From NCBI GenBank assembly GCA_001303245.1, contig LJNS01000007.1, positions 1-60,617 of the forward strand: a stretch of DNA of 60,617 bases. The letters run 5' to 3'. Below, piece after piece: positions 57,515-60,617 of the stretch. Made by a program: the position numbers and the translations under genes. How positions within the stretch are numbered: position 1 is the stretch's first letter; each line of letters opens with the position of its first letter. The stretch comes from Gammaproteobacteria bacterium SG8_30 (GTDB lineage Bacteria; Pseudomonadota; Gammaproteobacteria; Steroidobacterales; Steroidobacteraceae). The notes beneath the pieces were generated by a model. That model ran no database searches, was not told where the DNA came from, and saw nothing but the letters and a program-made list of their open reading frames with translations.

Positions 57515-58441
57515 TCAGTCTCCTCCGACCGGCGCGGCGGGGGGCTCGGCGGCGGCCGCGGGAACGGCGGCCGCCTCCTGCGCCGGCTCGACGATGCGGT
57601 TGTCGAACCAGACCAGCAGTATCTCGGGGTCGCGGTCGAGCTCCGCCGTCGGCACCGCATCGACGGCGAGCAGGGGCTCCGCCGGGTCGCGCCTGATCCG
57701 TGCCACCGTGGCGACCGGGTAGCCGGGCGGGAACACGCCCCCGAGACCCGAAGTCACGATCAGGTCTCCGGCCTCGACGTCGGCATTGCGGGGCAGGTAG
57801 GGCAGCCGGAGCTCGGCCGGCCGGCCCGTTCCGACGGCAATGGTGCGGACTCCCGTGCGATTGACCTGCACCGGGATCGAGTGGTCCGGGTCCGAGATCA
57901 TGATGATTTCAGCGGTCACCGGCCCGACCCTGGTGACCTGGCCGAAGATCCCGCGCGCGTCGAGCGCCGCCTGCGCGACGTGCACGCCGTCGCTCGAGCC
58001 CTTGTCGACCAGCACCCTCTGGCGGAAGGGGTCGAGGTCGACACTGAGTATCTCGGCGACCACGAATCGCTCGGCGACCCGGGCCGAACCGGCGCGCGCG
58101 GCCCGCAGGCGCGTGTTCTCCTTCTCGAGCGCGTAGAAGCGCATGAGCTTGAGGCTGAGCGCGAGGTTGTCGGCCTCGAGTCTTGCATTCTCTGCCTCCA
58201 GTGCGGCGCGCGTCCGCAGCGCTTCGCGGGCTGTGGCGAAGGCGGCGAACGGCGCATCGACCAGCCAGACGAGCGGATAGGCGGCCGCCGCCAGGGCGGA
58301 GCGCACCACCGGCATGTACTGCTGACGCTGGTCCGCGACCATCAGGACGACGGACAACAGGGCAAAGACCGCGAGCCGCAGCCCCAGGGACGGGCCCCGC
58401 AGCAGCAGTGGTCTGGAGTCCTGGTCCTGGATCGGCGGCAA
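57515..58441 (-). CDS. mreC: Rod-shape-determining protein MreC
   Basis: 308 residues from TTG 58441. One membrane helix (RLAVFALLSVVLMVADQR), a coiled coil (about 70-110, RTRAALEAENARLEADNLALSLKLM), then two beta-barrel domains (VLVDKGSSDGVHVAQAAL, DLIVTSGLGGVFPPGYPVA). The C-terminus is Ala/Pro-rich. It lies 84 bp behind mreB. Confidence 0.95.
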   Translation of the reverse strand: MPPIQDQDSRPLLLRGPSLGLRLAVFALLSVVLMVADQRQQYMPVVRSALAAAAYPLVWLVDAPFAAFATAREALRTRAALEAENARLEADNLALSLKLMRFYALEKENTRLRAARAGSARVAERFVVAEILSVDLDPFRQRVLVDKGSSDGVHVAQAALDARGIFGQVTRVGPVTAEIIMISDPDHSIPVQVNRTGVRTIAVGTGRPAELRLPYLPRNADVEAGDLIVTSGLGGVFPPGYPVATVARIRRDPAEPLLAVDAVPTAELDRDPEILLVWFDNRIVEPAQEAAAVPAAAAEPPAAPVGGD

Positions 58442-58525
58442 CGAGTGCTCCGCGGCAAGGGGGTGCGAGCGGTTCGCCGTGCAAATTTACACGAGCCCTG
58501 CGCCGGCCGCGCGGCGCCTGCCGGC

Positions 58526-59677
<1,152 letters not shown>

Positions 59678-59678
59678 C

Positions 59679-59684
59679 TATAGT
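59679..59684 (+). promoter_or_regulatory. Possible -10 box of gatC-gatA
   Basis: TATAGT, only 14 bases before the GTG at 59699, so the leader would be very short although a GGAG ribosome binding site still fits. No good -35 box. Another AT-rich hexamer (TATGAT, 59646-59651) is an alternative with a longer leader. Confidence 0.3.
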
Positions 59685-59698
59685 CCTACGGAGCCGAC

Positions 59699-59989
59699 GT
59701 GACGCTAACCCGCCGCGACGTGGAGAACATCGCGCACCTCGCGCGACTGCAGGTCACAGAGGAAGAGCTGCCGGTCTACGTCGACAGCCTCTCCCGCATC
59801 CTCGAGTTCGTGGAGCAGCTCGGCTCCTCGGAGACGGACGCCGTCCAGCCGATGGCCCATCCGCTCGAGGAGCAGGTGCAGCGCCTGCGGCCGGACGAGG
59901 TCACGGAGGCCGATCGTCGCGAGCTCTACCAGAGGAATGCCCCGGTGGTCGAGGCCGGGCTCTACCTCGTGCCCAAGGTGATCGAGTGA
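59699..59989 (+). CDS. gatC: Asp-tRNA(Asn)/Glu-tRNA(Gln) amidotransferase subunit C
   Basis: Small subunit that clamps GatA to GatB. 96 residues from GTG 59699 with a GGAG site upstream. [22 protein letters not shown] and the C-terminal [13 protein letters not shown] are typical. The presence of gatCA indicates that Gln-tRNA and/or Asn-tRNA are made by the indirect route. The stop overlaps gatA as GTGA. Confidence 0.96.
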   Translation: MTLTRRDVENIAHLARLQVTEEELPVYVDSLSRILEFVEQLGSSETDAVQPMAHPLEEQVQRLRPDEVTEADRRELYQRNAPVVEAGLYLVPKVIE

Positions 59990-60617
59990 GCCTCCACAGG
60001 CGGACGTTGGCCGAGCTGGCCCGCGGAATGCGGAGCCGGGAGTATTCGAGCGAGGAGGTCACGCGGCACTTTCTCGAGCGCATCGAGTCTGGCAACGGCC
60101 GGCTCAACGCCTTCGTGACGGTGACCGCCGACCGCGCGCTCCAGGACGCGAGGCGCGCCGATGCCGACATCGCGGCCGGCCGCGGCGGGGCCCTGACCGG
60201 AGTGCCGGTCGCCCACAAGGACATCTTCTGCACGAGCGGGATCCTGACGACCTGCTCCTCGAGGATGCTGTCGAATTTCGTCGCACCCTACGACGCGACG
60301 GTCGTGGAGCGCCTCGCCGCTGCCGGAACGGTGCTGCTCGGCAAGACCAACATGGACGAGTTCGCGATGGGCTCGTCCAACGAGACGAGCTTCTACGGAC
60401 CCGTCCGCAACCCCTGGGACGAGGCCCGCGTGCCGGGCGGGTCTTCCGGCGGCTCGGCTGCGGCCGTCGCGGCGCGGCTCGCGCCGCTCGCCACCGGCAC
60501 CGACACGGGCGGCTCCATCCGCCAGCCGGCCGCGCTCACGGGGCTCACCGGGATGAAGCCGACCTACGGCCGGGTTTCCCGCTACGGCATGGTCGCGTTC
60601 GCCTCGAGCCTCGACCA
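59986..60617 (+). CDS. gatA: Asp-tRNA(Asn)/Glu-tRNA(Gln) amidotransferase subunit A (5' part)
   Basis: Amidase subunit that releases ammonia from glutamine. The first 210 residues from GTG 59986 are present; the rest lies beyond the window. The amidase triad is visible as K78 (HKDIF), the cis-serine in the glycine/serine-rich segment [10 protein letters not shown] and the nucleophile S177 ([10 protein letters not shown]). Overlaps gatC by four bases. gatB should follow outside the window. Confidence 0.96.
   Translation, partial: MSLHRRTLAELARGMRSREYSSEEVTRHFLERIESGNGRLNAFVTVTADRALQDARRADADIAAGRGGALTGVPVAHKDIFCTSGILTTCSSRMLSNFVAPYDATVVERLAAAGTVLLGKTNMDEFAMGSSNETSFYGPVRNPWDEARVPGGSSGGSAAAVAARLAPLATGTDTGGSIRQPAALTGLTGMKPTYGRVSRYGMVAFASSLD

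Overview
The window is a dense block of chromosomal housekeeping genes from a GC-rich Gammaproteobacterium. The gene orders dusB-fis, aroQ-accB-accC-prmA, cutA-dsbD, lgt-thyA, surA-pdxA-rsmA-apaG-apaH, mreBCD-mrdA-rodA-mltB-rlpA and lptD next to amgK-murU are all familiar from Pseudomonas, Xanthomonas and relatives. A type II dehydroquinase, a kynureninase/cyclase pair and a bacterial SET protein point towards the Xanthomonadales, Nevskiales or Steroidobacterales side. The species cannot be fixed from the sequence alone. No tRNA, rRNA, CRISPR array, prophage or insertion sequence was seen. There is no gene-free stretch over 300 bases.

Layout. 1-9039 (minus): fis (cut by the edge), dusB, a zinc-ribbon membrane protein, prmA, accC, accB, aroQ, then tlpA-like, dsbD and cutA. 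9111-11253 (plus): groES-groEL with a sigma-32 promoter, a CIRCE operator and a strong terminator fused to a REP-like inverted repeat. 11327-18222 (plus): a small DMT membrane protein, glnE, a CHCC zinc protein, the Kdo genes kdkA and waaA, and an ornithine-decarboxylase-like enzyme. 18359-27001 (plus): an M15/DUF882 protein, a cytochrome c lipoprotein, a ComB-like phosphatase, a NadQ-like regulator, nadA-nadB, a HAD phosphatase, a HIT-VOC fusion, GNAT, GFA and a glycosyltransferase. 27011-34837: a dehydratase (minus), a GDT1 exporter (plus), a DUF255 protein (minus), then rlmI, lgt, thyA, a SET protein and folA (plus). 34946-44814: kynU-kynB (minus), a secreted unknown (plus), then apaH, apaG, usp, rsmA, pdxA, surA and lptD (minus). 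44926-48894 (plus): amgK-murU, lipA, an OsmC protein and lipB. 48901-59566 (minus): the elongasome and cell-wall operon mreB to ybeD. 59699-end (plus): gatC and a partial gatA.

How the genes work together. The main theme is the cell envelope. It includes rod-shape synthesis (mreBCD, PBP2, RodA), wall trimming (MltB, RlpA, DacC), muropeptide recycling (AmgK-MurU), LPS core and export (KdkA, WaaA, LptD, SurA), lipoprotein maturation (Lgt) and periplasmic thiol reduction (DsbD, TlpA-like). The second theme is cofactors: NAD (nadA, nadB with a regulator and a palindromic operator), lipoate, biotin/malonyl-CoA, PLP and folate. Many junctions use 1-4 base stop/start overlaps (ATGA, GTGA, TTGA, TGATG, TAATG), which implies translational coupling.

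I found no clearly new multi-gene system. The best leads are small: the NadQ-like regulator with a palindrome lying in the nadA promoter, two palindromic repeats that run into the start regions of neighbouring genes (the DMT gene and lipB), three junctions where a TAA stop codon sits inside the next gene's -10 box, interlocked divergent promoters, a HIT-VOC fusion, a DUF882 protein without its signal peptide, and a META lipoprotein inside the elongasome operon.
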